Below are positions 18,267 through 27,421 of a stretch of 64,000 nt of DNA, piece after piece. Numbering within the stretch: position 1 is the stretch's first letter; each line of letters starts with the position of its first letter. The notes beneath the pieces are model-generated. The model had not been told where the DNA came from. It worked only from the letters and a program-made list of their open reading frames with translations, and searched no databases. The stretch covers positions 124,001 to 188,000 of the forward strand of contig NZ_JXQM01000013.1 of assembly GCF_000832065.1 (NCBI RefSeq). Reading direction: 5' to 3'. Both the position numbers and the translations under genes were made by a program. The DNA is from Nitrosospira sp. NpAV. GTDB lineage: Bacteria; Pseudomonadota; Gammaproteobacteria; Burkholderiales; Nitrosomonadaceae.

Positions 18267-18307
18267 AAAAGAAGCCGCCCCAGTTATTCTCGGAGCGGCT
18301 TTTTTTA
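18267..18307 (+). terminator. Intrinsic terminator, lipoprotein unit 4
   Basis: GAAGCCGCCCC, a loop, then GGAGCGGCTTTTTTT; stem GCCGC/GCGGC with flanking A and T runs. It lies 17 bases past the stop and ends the array. Confidence 0.8.
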
Positions 18308-18379
18308 TTTCCCGGAATACTCAAAATGGAATTAGGATAAACGAAGCCAATTCAGCTATCCTTCACGCGGGTTGAGGAA

Positions 18380-19153
18380 TTATATCAACTGGCGCCAGCC
18401 AAAACCCTCACTCTGGTCAGCCACTCCGATCCAGTCTATTTCACAGTTCAAGGCATCGCTCAATATGGTCTGCACGAGCAGTGGGGTGTTATTTTTCTGA
18501 CTCAAATGAGCAGCAATGATATGTTGCAGACGGGTGCAATCGAGATTGGCCAGGAGTCTTGCGGAAGCGGTGTTTTCAAGATGCCCGAAACGACCACCAA
18601 CGCGTTGTTTGAGACTTTGCGGGTAATCGCTATTCGCGAGCATTCGGGCATCATGATTACATTCCAGCACCAGCGCGTGACAATGGCTTAGTACAGCTTC
18701 GATATGAGGGGTGGAGCATCCGGTATCAGTCAGCACGCCTAATCGCGATGCACCATTACCGAATACAAATTGCGCGGGCTCCTGAGCATCATGCGGAACG
18801 GGATAAGGTTCCACCTCGATATCTCCAATGGAGAAACGTCGATAGCCGTCTATGATGTTTATGTTTATCATCGGCAACAAAGAAAGTGTCTTCGCCGCGC
18901 CGCGCAGCGTGCCGTAAGTCAACCACACCGGGATATTGAATTTGCGTGCAAACCGCGCCACGCCGCCAATATGGTCGTCATGCTCGTGAGTAACGATGAT
19001 TCCATCGATCATCGCAGGACTGAGACCGAGTCTCGAAAGGCGAGCAGTCGTTTCTTTCAGGGTAAAGCCGCAATCGAGCAGCAATCGGGTACCCTTCACC
19101 TCGACCACGAGACCGTTTCCCTGCGAACCGCTTCCTAAACAGGCAAAGCGCAT
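18380..19153 (-). CDS. MBL-fold metallohydrolase (YycJ/WalJ-like)
   Basis: A 257-residue metallo-beta-lactamase-fold hydrolase. It begins MRFACLGSGSQGNGLVVEVK and has the metal-binding THEHDDHIGG motif (about residues 55-64) and further His/Asp ligands (PVPHDAQEPA, LTDTGCSTPH, LECNHD). The opening SGSxGN is typical of the YycJ/WalJ group of probable nucleases or phosphodiesterases. The exact substrate is unknown. It reads toward the lipoprotein array and away from the GGDEF-EAL gene. No start conflict is seen. Confidence 0.85.
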   Translation of the reverse strand: MRFACLGSGSQGNGLVVEVKGTRLLLDCGFTLKETTARLSRLGLSPAMIDGIIVTHEHDDHIGGVARFARKFNIPVWLTYGTLRGAAKTLSLLPMININIIDGYRRFSIGDIEVEPYPVPHDAQEPAQFVFGNGASRLGVLTDTGCSTPHIEAVLSHCHALVLECNHDARMLANSDYPQSLKQRVGGRFGHLENTASARLLANLDCTRLQHIIAAHLSQKNNTPLLVQTILSDALNCEIDWIGVADQSEGFGWRQLI

Positions 19154-19333
19154 GCCGTGACGAGAGAGATAAATGATGGGAGAGGCATTCTATCGGCGTG
19201 TGAAGGCATATCGGAAATTTTACCATCACCGCGTCAAGCACCGCCAATTACCTTCAACATTTGATTGCAATCATAAGAAGACTACTGCTCGCCCCTGTGA
19301 CCAGGCTTGGGTAGGCTGCGGCCTTACAGGTTC

Positions 19334-20752
19334 TTATGAAATTGCGGGCTTGAGGAGCTGGTTACCTTCCAGAATTAATTTGGATATCTCGGTTGCAGGC
19401 AGCGGTTGCGCCAGATAGTAACCCTGAATTTCGTCGCAGTCCCGTTTGCGCAGGAACTCGAACTGCTCGACAGTTTCCACGCCTTCGGCTACCACCTTAA
19501 CATCGAGACTATGCGCCATACCGATGATTGCCGTCGCAATTGCGGCATCGGCGGGATTTGTAGTGACGTCCACAATAAAGGACCGGTCAATTTTCAGCAC
19601 ATCGACAGGAAAACGCTTCAGGTAGGCGAGGCTCGAATAGCCGGTCCCGAAATCATCGATCGAAATCCGGATACCAAGCGTTTTCAGTCTCCGCAGTATG
19701 CCGATCGTATTTTTTGCATGCGTCATCAGCGAGCTTTCCGTCAACTCCAATTCCAGTAAATCGGAATCGATGCTGTTCTCCCGGAGAGCTCGTTCCGTCT
19801 GAAGCTCGAATTCGAGCAATTCCGGCTCGACACCATTCTCCTGGGTGGCTCGAATAACATCTCGATTCAGGTGTCCTTGCGAAAATTGCCTTCCGGACAC
19901 ATTGACCGATACGGGAATTTCTCCTATTCCAGAACGGCGCCATTCAGCGATCTGTTTGCATGCACTATGGATAACCCATGCTCCCACCCGGTTGATCAAC
20001 CCGGTTTGTTCAAGGGCGGATATGAATTCCAGAGGTTCGACGAACCCATGTCCAGGGCGATTCCATCTCATCAGTGCTTCCACGCCCGTGATCCTCCCCT
20101 TGGAGAGGTTCATTTTCGGCTGATAGTACAACACGAATTCGTTACGATCGAGCGCATACCGCAAAGCATTTTCCTGATCCAGTCTCTCGATTGCGCGTGT
20201 ATTCATTTCTGCCGTGAAGAAGCGATACGTGTCTCTGCCTGCGTTTTTAGACCGGTACATGGCTATGTCGCCGTTTCTAATCAGCGTATCCGCATCAAGC
20301 GAATCCGACGGATACACACTGATCCCGATGCTCGCGGTCACGGTCACTTGGTGGCCCGGCAGCTCCAAAGGGCGACGTAACGCTTCTCTGATCTTGCTTG
20401 CAACGATTCCGGCATCTCCTGAACCGTCAGGAGTGACGAGAATGCACCCGAACTTATCCCCTCCCAGACGGGCAATCATGTCCCTGATACGCAAACACTC
20501 CAACAGGCGCAGGCTGAATTGGCGCAGCAACTCATCGCCAAGGGGACGTCCCAGCGTGTCATTAATACTCTTGAAGTTATCGATATCAAGAAATAGAACC
20601 GAAATAGTCCGCTGATTGACTTCGGCTTGTTTGATAATCTTCCGGAGGGAAATATAAAACAGGGCCCGGTTGGGCAGACTGGTGAGCGCATCATAATGTG
20701 CGAGCTGCGATAGCCGCCGGTTCGCTTCCTTGCTATGCGTGAGGTCACTCAT
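19334..20752 (-). CDS. GGDEF-EAL protein (probable c-di-GMP phosphodiesterase)
   Basis: A 472-residue cytoplasmic signalling protein. Residues 1-20 are a short lead, about 20-180 a GGDEF domain and about 195-470 an EAL domain. The GGDEF active site reads GGDKF, a change expected to impair cyclase activity while perhaps keeping GTP binding. The EAL domain keeps EALMRW, DDFGTGYSSL and LKIDRSF, so c-di-GMP hydrolysis is plausible. A roughly 20-residue tandem duplication (19736-19852) lies at the LExELTE metal-binding strand. There is no sensory domain or membrane segment, so it may be a truncated relative of longer receptors. Confidence 0.88.
   Translation of the reverse strand: MSDLTHSKEANRRLSQLAHYDALTSLPNRALFYISLRKIIKQAEVNQRTISVLFLDIDNFKSINDTLGRPLGDELLRQFSLRLLECLRIRDMIARLGGDKFGCILVTPDGSGDAGIVASKIREALRRPLELPGHQVTVTASIGISVYPSDSLDADTLIRNGDIAMYRSKNAGRDTYRFFTAEMNTRAIERLDQENALRYALDRNEFVLYYQPKMNLSKGRITGVEALMRWNRPGHGFVEPLEFISALEQTGLINRVGAWVIHSACKQIAEWRRSGIGEIPVSVNVSGRQFSQGHLNRDVIRATQENGVEPELLEFELQTERALRENSIDSDLLELELTESSLMTHAKNTIGILRRLKTLGIRISIDDFGTGYSSLAYLKRFPVDVLKIDRSFIVDVTTNPADAAIATAIIGMAHSLDVKVVAEGVETVEQFEFLRKRDCDEIQGYYLAQPLPATEISKLILEGNQLLKPAIS
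19736..19852 (-). repeat. Diverged in-frame tandem duplication inside the EAL domain
   Basis: Two abutting copies, 19736-19792 (57 bases) and 19793-19852 (60 bases). In protein they read ATQENGVEPELLEFELQTER and ALRENSIDSDLLELELTES. Only one such segment is present in ordinary EAL domains. Confidence 0.75.
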
Positions 20753-21352
20753 GCTTGTATTTTTTCCATTTACCTATACAACACGCTGGCGCGGAGCAGT
20801 CATTATTTGTGAGACTCTCAAACCAATAGCCCTGTTTAAAAACCACGTTCATGACGGAAAATACCGGCGGCGACTATACGCCCGGGTTGCCTATATTCAA
20901 TAAGCATGATTCGTGCCAGCAATCAGAAAATGGGGTATCCGGAGAATCCCAGAACAAATCCTTGAGCTATTGCGGGAGGAACACGACTGCGATTGTGCAA
21001 GATGGGGTGCCTAAAATCAAGGAAGGCGGGACGCCAATAGCTGATTTTCCCCTTTCGTATCCGCGCAAGAAAAAATCAGCAAAGCGGCGTCCCACAAGAG
21101 TTTTGGTGAAATCCAATACGCGCCGTCCCAGATAAAACCAGCGATCTCCCATCTTCTTTAACGCTTCATGGCGATCCTGATTTTGCCGACAACGCATTCT
21201 ACGGAAAATTAGTTCCGCGACTTCCCGCGTGTATAGGGAGCTTATTTATCGGAAGCCGGGAACATCTATTGTAAAATTTATCGATAATTAGCACGATATA
21301 TTATATGAAAGTATATTTACAATAATGTTTCCAAGGAAAACCAAGGCCAAGC
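20753..21352. other. 600-base region with no recognised gene
   Basis: Between the divergent GGDEF-EAL and holin-like genes. The minus strand is open from about 21230 to 20967, with a Met at 21197 giving 76 residues that read like protein (REVAELIFRRMRCRQNQ, RWFYLGRRVLDFTKTLVGR). No family and no ribosome site are evident. A plus-strand ORF at 20851-21135 overlaps it and is less convincing. It may be a gene remnant. The last 60 bases are AT-rich and probably hold the promoter of the next gene. Confidence 0.4.
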
Positions 21353-21754
21353 ATGCTGCACAACATTATGGAATTCATGGCGCATTGGGGCATAACCGCC
21401 TTGTCCCTGTGGCTTGCTGGCTTTATATTCCACGGCATCTCATTTACCAGCAAAAAATCCTTGTTCGTTTCGGCGCTGCTATTGGGTTTCGCTAATGCGG
21501 TAATCAGACCCATGGTTATCGTCTTAACGATCCCACTAACGCTCATCACATTCGGATTTTTTTTGCTGGTGATTAATGCACTCATGATGCTTCTGGTATC
21601 GTCACTTGTGCCAGGATTCAAAATTTCAGGGTTCTGGACGGCATTCTTTGCCAGCATCTTCGTCACGCTTCTCAGTTTATTTGTAGGTACGCTCATATTC
21701 CAATCCGGTGAATATCCGATAAGCATTCCTGCGCAGCAAGGTGTGATGATCTGA
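21353..21754 (+). CDS. Phage holin family / YvlD-like small membrane protein
   Basis: A 133-residue inner-membrane protein with four hydrophobic segments (about residues 10-27, 36-58, 63-85 and 95-118) and almost no soluble part. The pattern, with GFANAVIRPMVIVLTIPLTL, matches the four-TM 'phage holin family IV' or YvlD group found in most bacteria. Despite the family name there is no sign of a phage here. The cellular role is not established. It converges on bioD with a 71-base gap. Confidence 0.82.
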   Translation: MLHNIMEFMAHWGITALSLWLAGFIFHGISFTSKKSLFVSALLLGFANAVIRPMVIVLTIPLTLITFGFFLLVINALMMLLVSSLVPGFKISGFWTAFFASIFVTLLSLFVGTLIFQSGEYPISIPAQQGVMI

Positions 21755-21825
21755 CAAGATGCGATAAAAATGACACGTGGGCGTGCCCGCATGGATCTGG
21801 TTTAGAAGCGTCCTCATGTGGGATA

Positions 21826-22512
21826 TCAGTGTTCGTGCGGCTGATCCTGCTCCAGCACCGCAATGTCCAACAGCCTCGACAATGTCTTTGCGTCGGCATT
21901 TTGCTCGAATGGTAATACTCCCACCAACGGACAATTCAGTCTCTGCTCCAACGCAAGCAAATTCTCATCGAATGCGGCCATTTGTGGATCGATACGGTTC
22001 GCCACCCATCCGGCGAGCGGCAGCCCTGTTCCTCGCACCACCTGAGCGGTCAGCAGCGCGTGGTTAAGACACCCCAATTGCATTCCCACCACCAGTATTA
22101 CGGGAAGATTCAGAATCCTCGCCATGTCGGCACCGTCCTGATACTCGTTAAGCGGAACGAGAAAACCACCGGTACCTTCAACAATTACCAGGTCGGCAAT
22201 TTTTTGCAATTCGAGACAGGCCCTGTTAATGGTCGCTATGTCGATAACGATGCCCGACTGTCTCGCCGCGATATGCGGTGCAATCGGCGGAACCAGCGCA
22301 TACGGATTGACTTGCTCGCGCGGGGCGGTAATAGTGCTTGCCGCCAGAAGTAATTCAACGTCCATGTATTGGCCGTTGTCGCATCCCGCCACCACCGGCT
22401 TCATACCCACGGTAGTCCTTCCGCGCGCGCCAAAAGCATGCAGTAAGGCGCCGCTGACCAGGGTCTTCCCTACACCCGTGCCGGTGCCGGTGATGAAATA
22501 ACCCTTTGTCAT
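21826..22512 (-). CDS. bioD: Dethiobiotin synthetase
   Basis: ATP-dependent closure of the ureido ring of dethiobiotin from 7,8-diaminopelargonate and CO2. The 228 residues begin MTKGYFITGTGTGVGKTLVS, which includes the P-loop GTGTGVGKT, and continue with KPVVAGC and VIVEGTGGFLVPL. Length and motifs are standard. It is the last gene of the minus-strand biotin run (bioB-F-H-C-D) and follows bioC by about 70 bases. bioA is not in this window. Confidence 0.95.
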   Translation of the reverse strand: MTKGYFITGTGTGVGKTLVSGALLHAFGARGRTTVGMKPVVAGCDNGQYMDVELLLAASTITAPREQVNPYALVPPIAPHIAARQSGIVIDIATINRACLELQKIADLVIVEGTGGFLVPLNEYQDGADMARILNLPVILVVGMQLGCLNHALLTAQVVRGTGLPLAGWVANRIDPQMAAFDENLLALEQRLNCPLVGVLPFEQNADAKTLSRLLDIAVLEQDQPHEH

Positions 22513-22580
22513 TTTACCCGGTAGGCAAATGAACTTGCCGGAAATCTGATTTTATAAACATGGACGTAGAAATCATTTCG

Positions 22581-23456
22581 TTAGACGAGGCCCAGCTGCC
22601 GCCTGAGTTCGGGTGTGACGATGGGCGTTCGCGGCTGCGGCTTCCAGGCGTGGCCGTAAACGACTTCAAAAGTTGCCGGCAGCTTTCCTTCCATTCGTAG
22701 CGCCTCATAATGGTTTATGGCTTTTTGCCATGCGGTTTTCCCGGTTAAGCCCCGGCGCCTTCCCTGGGTGACATTATGCGCACCGATAGCTTTAAGGTCC
22801 CGCATTACGCTGGTTACGTCATCATAGGTCAGCGTGATGTATTCCATATCCATGACAGGCGTAGCGAAGCCGTTATGCACCAGCATATCGCCAATGTCGT
22901 GCATGTCGGTAAAGCGATTGACGTGGCTGTAACTATCACCACGGAAAGCCTGCCGCAATTCCTTCAGAGTATCCGGCCCGAAGGTGCTGAACATGAACAG
23001 ACCACTGGTTTGGAGTATGCGGTGAATGCCGGCAAGAGTCTGTTTTAGGTCGTTGCACCATTGCAGTGCCAGATTCGACCATACCAGGCCGGCACACATG
23101 TCTTTCAACGGCATTTGCTCCATGTCACCGCATACATAGCTGGTCTGATTCTCGCGAACCGGCAGCAGCTGCTTCCACCAGGGAATGGATGGGCGCGCCT
23201 GGAAATGCATAGCCGCTGCAATATCGATCGCCAGTATCCTCGCGGCAGGGTAGCGCGTGAGTAATTTACGTGAACCATAACCCGTGCCGCTGCCGGCATC
23301 GACAATTACATCGGGCGTATACTTAATATAATCAAGCCGCGACAGCATCCGGTCGCACACTTCACGTTGCAGGATTGCCGTTCGATCATAACTCGACGCA
23401 GCCCGCCCAAAAGAACTGCGCACCTGACGTTTATCGATGATATGGTCGTAATTCAT
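22581..23456 (-). CDS. bioC: Malonyl-ACP O-methyltransferase
   Basis: Methylates malonyl-ACP so that fatty acid synthesis can build the pimeloyl chain of biotin. The 291-residue class I SAM methyltransferase has the glycine-rich site VDAGSGTGYGS at about residues 52-62, the acidic LAIDIA after strand 2 and LVWSNLALQWCND, typical of BioC. It starts one base before the end of bioH, so translation is coupled. Confidence 0.94.
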   Translation of the reverse strand: MNYDHIIDKRQVRSSFGRAASSYDRTAILQREVCDRMLSRLDYIKYTPDVIVDAGSGTGYGSRKLLTRYPAARILAIDIAAAMHFQARPSIPWWKQLLPVRENQTSYVCGDMEQMPLKDMCAGLVWSNLALQWCNDLKQTLAGIHRILQTSGLFMFSTFGPDTLKELRQAFRGDSYSHVNRFTDMHDIGDMLVHNGFATPVMDMEYITLTYDDVTSVMRDLKAIGAHNVTQGRRRGLTGKTAWQKAINHYEALRMEGKLPATFEVVYGHAWKPQPRTPIVTPELRRQLGLV

Positions 23457-24218
23457 TTAAACCTCGATCCGAACCATACTGGCCACAAATTGATCAGGAT
23501 AAGACAGAAATGGCGCATGGCCGCAATGGGGCAACATGACCAGCCTTGAATTTTGTAGTTGCTGACTCATCCATCTCGCTGCCCCGGGGCCGGTAATCAC
23601 ATCATTCTCGCCATGCAGTAATATCGTCGGCTGAGTAATATTTCTTAATTTTCCACGCAGATCGCTCGTGAGCAGAATCTGCAACCCGGTTTGCAACCCA
23701 GCCTCGTCCGGCTGATCACGGCGAAAAAAGCTTTCGCGCAACTGTGACAGCACAGCCGTGGCATCGGCACTGCCGCTCACCTGCAAGGTGAGAAACCGGC
23801 TCAGCGTCGTTGCGTAGTCCCGCTTCAGATTCCGCATGAACAGTTGCAAAGTCGCCCTATCCATTCCCCATTGCCAGTCTTTGCGCTTGACAAAGCAGGG
23901 CGTCGTTGAGATCAAGGCAAGCTTTTTTACCCGCACCGGTTCCCGCAACGCAAGTTCAACCGCAACCTGTCCGCCTAATGACCATCCGCAAACCATACAA
24001 CTGCCAGGCAAAGTGTCTGAAATCATCTCAACCACGCGTTCCAGCGTACCCGGCTCGCAAGCCGGACTAAATCCGTGTCCCGGCAAGTCTACTAAATGCA
24101 AACGAAAATGCTGGGCCAACCGTTCGCGTACACCATCCCAGATCCCGCTGTGCATGGCCCAACCGTGCAGCATGACAAGATTCGGACCGGCGCCGATGGA
24201 TTCAATATGCAGGTGCAA
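23457..24218 (-). CDS. bioH: Pimeloyl-ACP methyl ester carboxylesterase
   Basis: Removes the methyl group from pimeloyl-ACP methyl ester, ending chain elongation for biotin. This 253-residue alpha/beta hydrolase has the nucleophile elbow GWSLGG, the acid in LHGENDVITG and the catalytic His in PHCGHAPFLS. The opening MHLHIESIGAGPNLVMLHGW is typical of BioH. Its start lies 17 bases inside the end of bioF, and its stop abuts bioC. Confidence 0.94.
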   Translation of the reverse strand: MHLHIESIGAGPNLVMLHGWAMHSGIWDGVRERLAQHFRLHLVDLPGHGFSPACEPGTLERVVEMISDTLPGSCMVCGWSLGGQVAVELALREPVRVKKLALISTTPCFVKRKDWQWGMDRATLQLFMRNLKRDYATTLSRFLTLQVSGSADATAVLSQLRESFFRRDQPDEAGLQTGLQILLTSDLRGKLRNITQPTILLHGENDVITGPGAARWMSQQLQNSRLVMLPHCGHAPFLSYPDQFVASMVRIEV

Positions 24219-25395
24219 CGGCTGACCTATCCATCTCTCGAAGCGCCGACCCGAGTTCGGCTACATCGTCCATCGTGTGAGAAGCGGATAACGAAATCCG
24301 CAACCGTGCCGCACCTTGCGGAACCGTTGGCGGACGGATCGCCGGAACCAGGATGCCTTGCGCGCGCAATGCCTCACTTATCTCCAACGCCTTATCATTC
24401 TCCCCTATGATTAAAGGTTGAATAGGCGTGATGGATGGCAACAGCCGCCAGCGCAGCGATTGGACCTCTCTTTTCAAACATGCAACAAGTTGCGTCAGCC
24501 TCTCGCGCCGCCATTCTTCCTCTTCTATTAATACCAGGCTTTTCAGCAAAGTATGGGAGAGCAGCGGCGGGGTCGCGGTAGTGTAAACATAGCTGCGTGC
24601 ATGCTGAATCAGGGTTTCAATGACTTCCGGTTGCGCCGCGATGAAAGCGCCGAATACGCCCGCTGCCTTGCCAAGCGTAGCCATGTAAATGATGCGCGGC
24701 GAACTGGTATCGAAATGAGAAACCGTTCCCCGCCCCTTTGAACCGAGTACACCAAAACCGTGGGCATCGTCGAGCATCAACCACGCATCGTATTTCTCGC
24801 ACAATGCCAACAACTGGGTAACGGGCGCGATATCGCCATCCATGCTGAATACCGCATCGGTCATCACCAATTTTCGCCTGGTCTGACATACTGCGAGTTG
24901 CCGCTCCAGCGAAGCCAGATCGAGATGGGAATAGCGGACAAACCTTGCGCGTGAAATCAACGCGGCATCATTAAGCGAGGCATGATTGAGCTTGTCGGCG
25001 AATATCGTATCGCGGCGATCCAGCAGCGCGGTAATCACGCCGGCATTGGCCATGTATCCCGTGGAAAATAACAATGTCCGCGGGAACCCGGTAAAATGGG
25101 CCAGCGCCTCCTCCAGTGCGTGGTGGACTGAAGAATGTCCGGTGATGAGGTGCGAAGCCCCTGCTCCCACCCCATATTGTCTGGCGCCTTCGCAAACCGC
25201 CTCGATCAACTGGGGGTGATTGGCAAGGCCGAGATAGTCGTTACTGCAGAATGCGAGATACTCGCGTCCGGCCATTAAGACATGTGTTTGCTGGGGACTC
25301 TCCAGAGTGAGGCGACGACGATACAGATCCTTGCTTTCCCGCGCGCGTAGCTGTTCGCGTAATTGTTTGCGTTGTTCAGCGAAATCGTTGAGCAT
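24202..25395 (-). CDS. bioF: 8-amino-7-oxononanoate synthase
   Basis: PLP enzyme that condenses pimeloyl-ACP with L-alanine. The 397 residues carry NDYLGLANHP, LNHASLNDA and LMLDDAHGFGVLG, with the PLP lysine in ATLGKAAGVFG. Length and motif order are as in the family. It is the second gene of the bio run, 65 bases behind bioB, and overlaps bioH. Confidence 0.95.
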   Translation of the reverse strand: MLNDFAEQRKQLREQLRARESKDLYRRRLTLESPQQTHVLMAGREYLAFCSNDYLGLANHPQLIEAVCEGARQYGVGAGASHLITGHSSVHHALEEALAHFTGFPRTLLFSTGYMANAGVITALLDRRDTIFADKLNHASLNDAALISRARFVRYSHLDLASLERQLAVCQTRRKLVMTDAVFSMDGDIAPVTQLLALCEKYDAWLMLDDAHGFGVLGSKGRGTVSHFDTSSPRIIYMATLGKAAGVFGAFIAAQPEVIETLIQHARSYVYTTATPPLLSHTLLKSLVLIEEEEWRRERLTQLVACLKREVQSLRWRLLPSITPIQPLIIGENDKALEISEALRAQGILVPAIRPPTVPQGAARLRISLSASHTMDDVAELGSALREMDRSAVAPAY

Positions 25396-25460
25396 TTCCG
25401 GTTGACCGGTTAAGGCACGTAAAAAAGTTAAGCAGATGGGGCAGGCCGCGCGCCTCTCAC

Positions 25461-26498
25461 CTACATCGAACGAAGTCCCAGTTTGTCAAATAACGCCTTG
25501 TCTCGCTCCGCTTCCGGATTGCCCGTAGTAAGCAATTTATCGCCATAGAAAATCGAATTGGCACCCGCGAGAAAACACAGTGCCTGCACTGCATCCGACA
25601 TTTCCTGTCTACCCGCTGATAATCTGACCATCGCCTTGGGCATGGTAATGCGTGCCGCCGCAACAGTGCGCACAAATTCCAGTGGATCGAGCGCCGCCGT
25701 GCCATGCAGCGGTGTACCTTCAACTTGCACTAGATGATTAATGGGAACGGATTCCGGATACGGATCAAGATTTGCGAGTTGTGCGATCAGGCCAGCACGG
25801 GCATGGCGCGATTCACCCATGCCAACGATACCGCCGCAACACACATGTATGCCCGCCCCTCGGACCTTCTCCAATGTATTCAGCCGATCCTGGTAATTGC
25901 GGGTGGTAATGATCTCGCCGTAAAATTCCGGGGCCGTATCGAGGTTATGATTGTAGTAGTCAAGTCCTGCCTGCTTGAGCTGCTCCGCCTGACCCGGCTT
26001 CAACATCCCCAAGGTGGCGCAGGTCTCGAGCCCCAGCGCCTTGACGGCACTCACCATTTCCGCCATCTTTTCGATATCCCGCTGCTTGGGCCCGCGCCAT
26101 GCTGCTCCCATGCAAAAACGTGATGCACCTTGCGCCTTTGCGGCTGCCGCTGTTGCAAGCACTTCATCAAGCGGCAACATGTCCTGATTTTCGATGCCGG
26201 TATGATAACGCGCCGCCTGGGGACAATAACCACAATCTTCAGGGCACCCGCCGGTCTTGACCGAAATCAATGTTGACAGCTGTACCGTATTGGCATCGTG
26301 ATGCTGGCGATGGACCTGTTGCGCGCGATGAAGCAGATCATTGAACGGCATGTCCAGCACTCCCTCGATTTGGGAGACGGACCATCGCGCTGATCCGGAA
26401 ACAGCCTCCGCCAGATTGGCAGATGCATCCGGCTGTTTTTGCGTTGCAGCAGCGATTACGCCGGAATTGACCGGCATATCGGAGATAAGCTGACTCAT
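25461..26498 (-). CDS. bioB: Biotin synthase
   Basis: Radical SAM enzyme that inserts sulfur into dethiobiotin. The 345 residues include the cluster motif CPEDCGYC (C-x3-C-x2-C) near residue 74 and [12 protein letters not shown], with the second [2Fe-2S] site further on. The N-terminal 40 residues are a variable extension. AAGGATATGGT ahead of the ATG is a reasonable ribosome site. It heads the bioBFHCD operon, and comF reads away from it about 120 bases upstream. No BirA box was recognised in that gap. Confidence 0.95.
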   Translation of the reverse strand: MSQLISDMPVNSGVIAAATQKQPDASANLAEAVSGSARWSVSQIEGVLDMPFNDLLHRAQQVHRQHHDANTVQLSTLISVKTGGCPEDCGYCPQAARYHTGIENQDMLPLDEVLATAAAAKAQGASRFCMGAAWRGPKQRDIEKMAEMVSAVKALGLETCATLGMLKPGQAEQLKQAGLDYYNHNLDTAPEFYGEIITTRNYQDRLNTLEKVRGAGIHVCCGGIVGMGESRHARAGLIAQLANLDPYPESVPINHLVQVEGTPLHGTAALDPLEFVRTVAAARITMPKAMVRLSAGRQEMSDAVQALCFLAGANSIFYGDKLLTTGNPEAERDKALFDKLGLRSM

Positions 26499-26617
26499 AC
26501 CATATCCTTATATTACTATTGTTCTGGTGAAGAATGGACTGACCGGTCTGCGCTAGAATGAGCGCGATAACTCGGGTCAATCACAGTGTGGAACATGAAT
26601 AATCATGGATTCCACTA

Positions 26618-27349
26618 TTGTTGTCAATTTCTTTATCTCTATTCTTGAACGATAGATTAAATATTATACAGACTCTATTCGGGCAACACTGCCTGCTTTG
26701 CGGTATTCCCAGCAATGGGGATTTGTGCGCATCATGCCACGATAGTCTGCCTCATCTGCCATTTCATCACTGCAGGGTGTGTGCGCTACCTGTGACGGGA
26801 TCGGGTATCTGTGGCTCATGTCTTGCAAATCCGCCCGCATTCGATTGCACCATAGCCGCCCTGAGCTACGCCTTTCCAGTGGATGCGCTGGTACATTCAC
26901 TCAAATATCAGGCAAATCTCCCCATGGCGCTCGTATTGGCCAATTTGCTATTGGCACGAATTAACAAGGACTCGCTACCGGACTTTATCGTACCCATGCC
27001 ATTGCATACCGTTAGATTGCGTGAAAGAGGTTTTAACCAGGCACTGGAAATTGGCCGGAGGGTAGCAAAACAATGCGGTATTCCACTGTTGCCGGATATC
27101 TGCCAACGTATCAAGGACACCGCTTCACAGGCTGAGCTGCCATGGAAAGAACGGGAAAAGAATATACGGGGGGCATTCACGTGCGAAGTTGATCTTTGCG
27201 GTAAGCGCATCGCCATGCTGGATGACGTGATGACCACCGGCGCAACCCTGAATGAACTGGCAAAGGTGCTACGCAAACATGGCGCCAAGCACGTGAGTGG
27301 GTGGGTAGCCGCCAGGACGTTATCTCGTGCACTGCCTCACCAATCGTGA
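26618..27349 (+). CDS. comF: ComF family protein (phosphoribosyltransferase fold)
   Basis: A 243-residue protein: N-terminal zinc-binding cysteines (CLLC...CASC and CRVC...CGSC, about residues 24-71), then a phosphoribosyltransferase-type domain with the PRPP-loop-like IAMLDDVMTTGATLNELA. ComF relatives act in DNA uptake for transformation and, in some species, in DNA repair. The exact role here is inferred. No ATG lies in frame ahead of the conserved part, so the start is a TTG at 26618 or 26621; the ribosome site is weak. Confidence 0.85.
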   Translation: MLSISLSLFLNDRLNIIQTLFGQHCLLCGIPSNGDLCASCHDSLPHLPFHHCRVCALPVTGSGICGSCLANPPAFDCTIAALSYAFPVDALVHSLKYQANLPMALVLANLLLARINKDSLPDFIVPMPLHTVRLRERGFNQALEIGRRVAKQCGIPLLPDICQRIKDTASQAELPWKEREKNIRGAFTCEVDLCGKRIAMLDDVMTTGATLNELAKVLRKHGAKHVSGWVAARTLSRALPHQS

Positions 27350-27421
27350 CACCTTTATCCCTGATCGGAAATACTCGGCCACTTCCGGATCCAGACAAAA
27401 ATCTGACCCATTGATAAGCTT

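Noticed and set aside
20851-21135. 94-codon plus-strand ORF in the gap before the holin-like gene
   Set aside because: No ribosome site, low-complexity basic end, and overlap with a more protein-like minus-strand frame.
21353-21754. Prophage lysis gene
   Set aside because: The holin family name is a domain label; no endolysin, capsid, tail or integrase genes are near and the gene sits beside the biotin operon.
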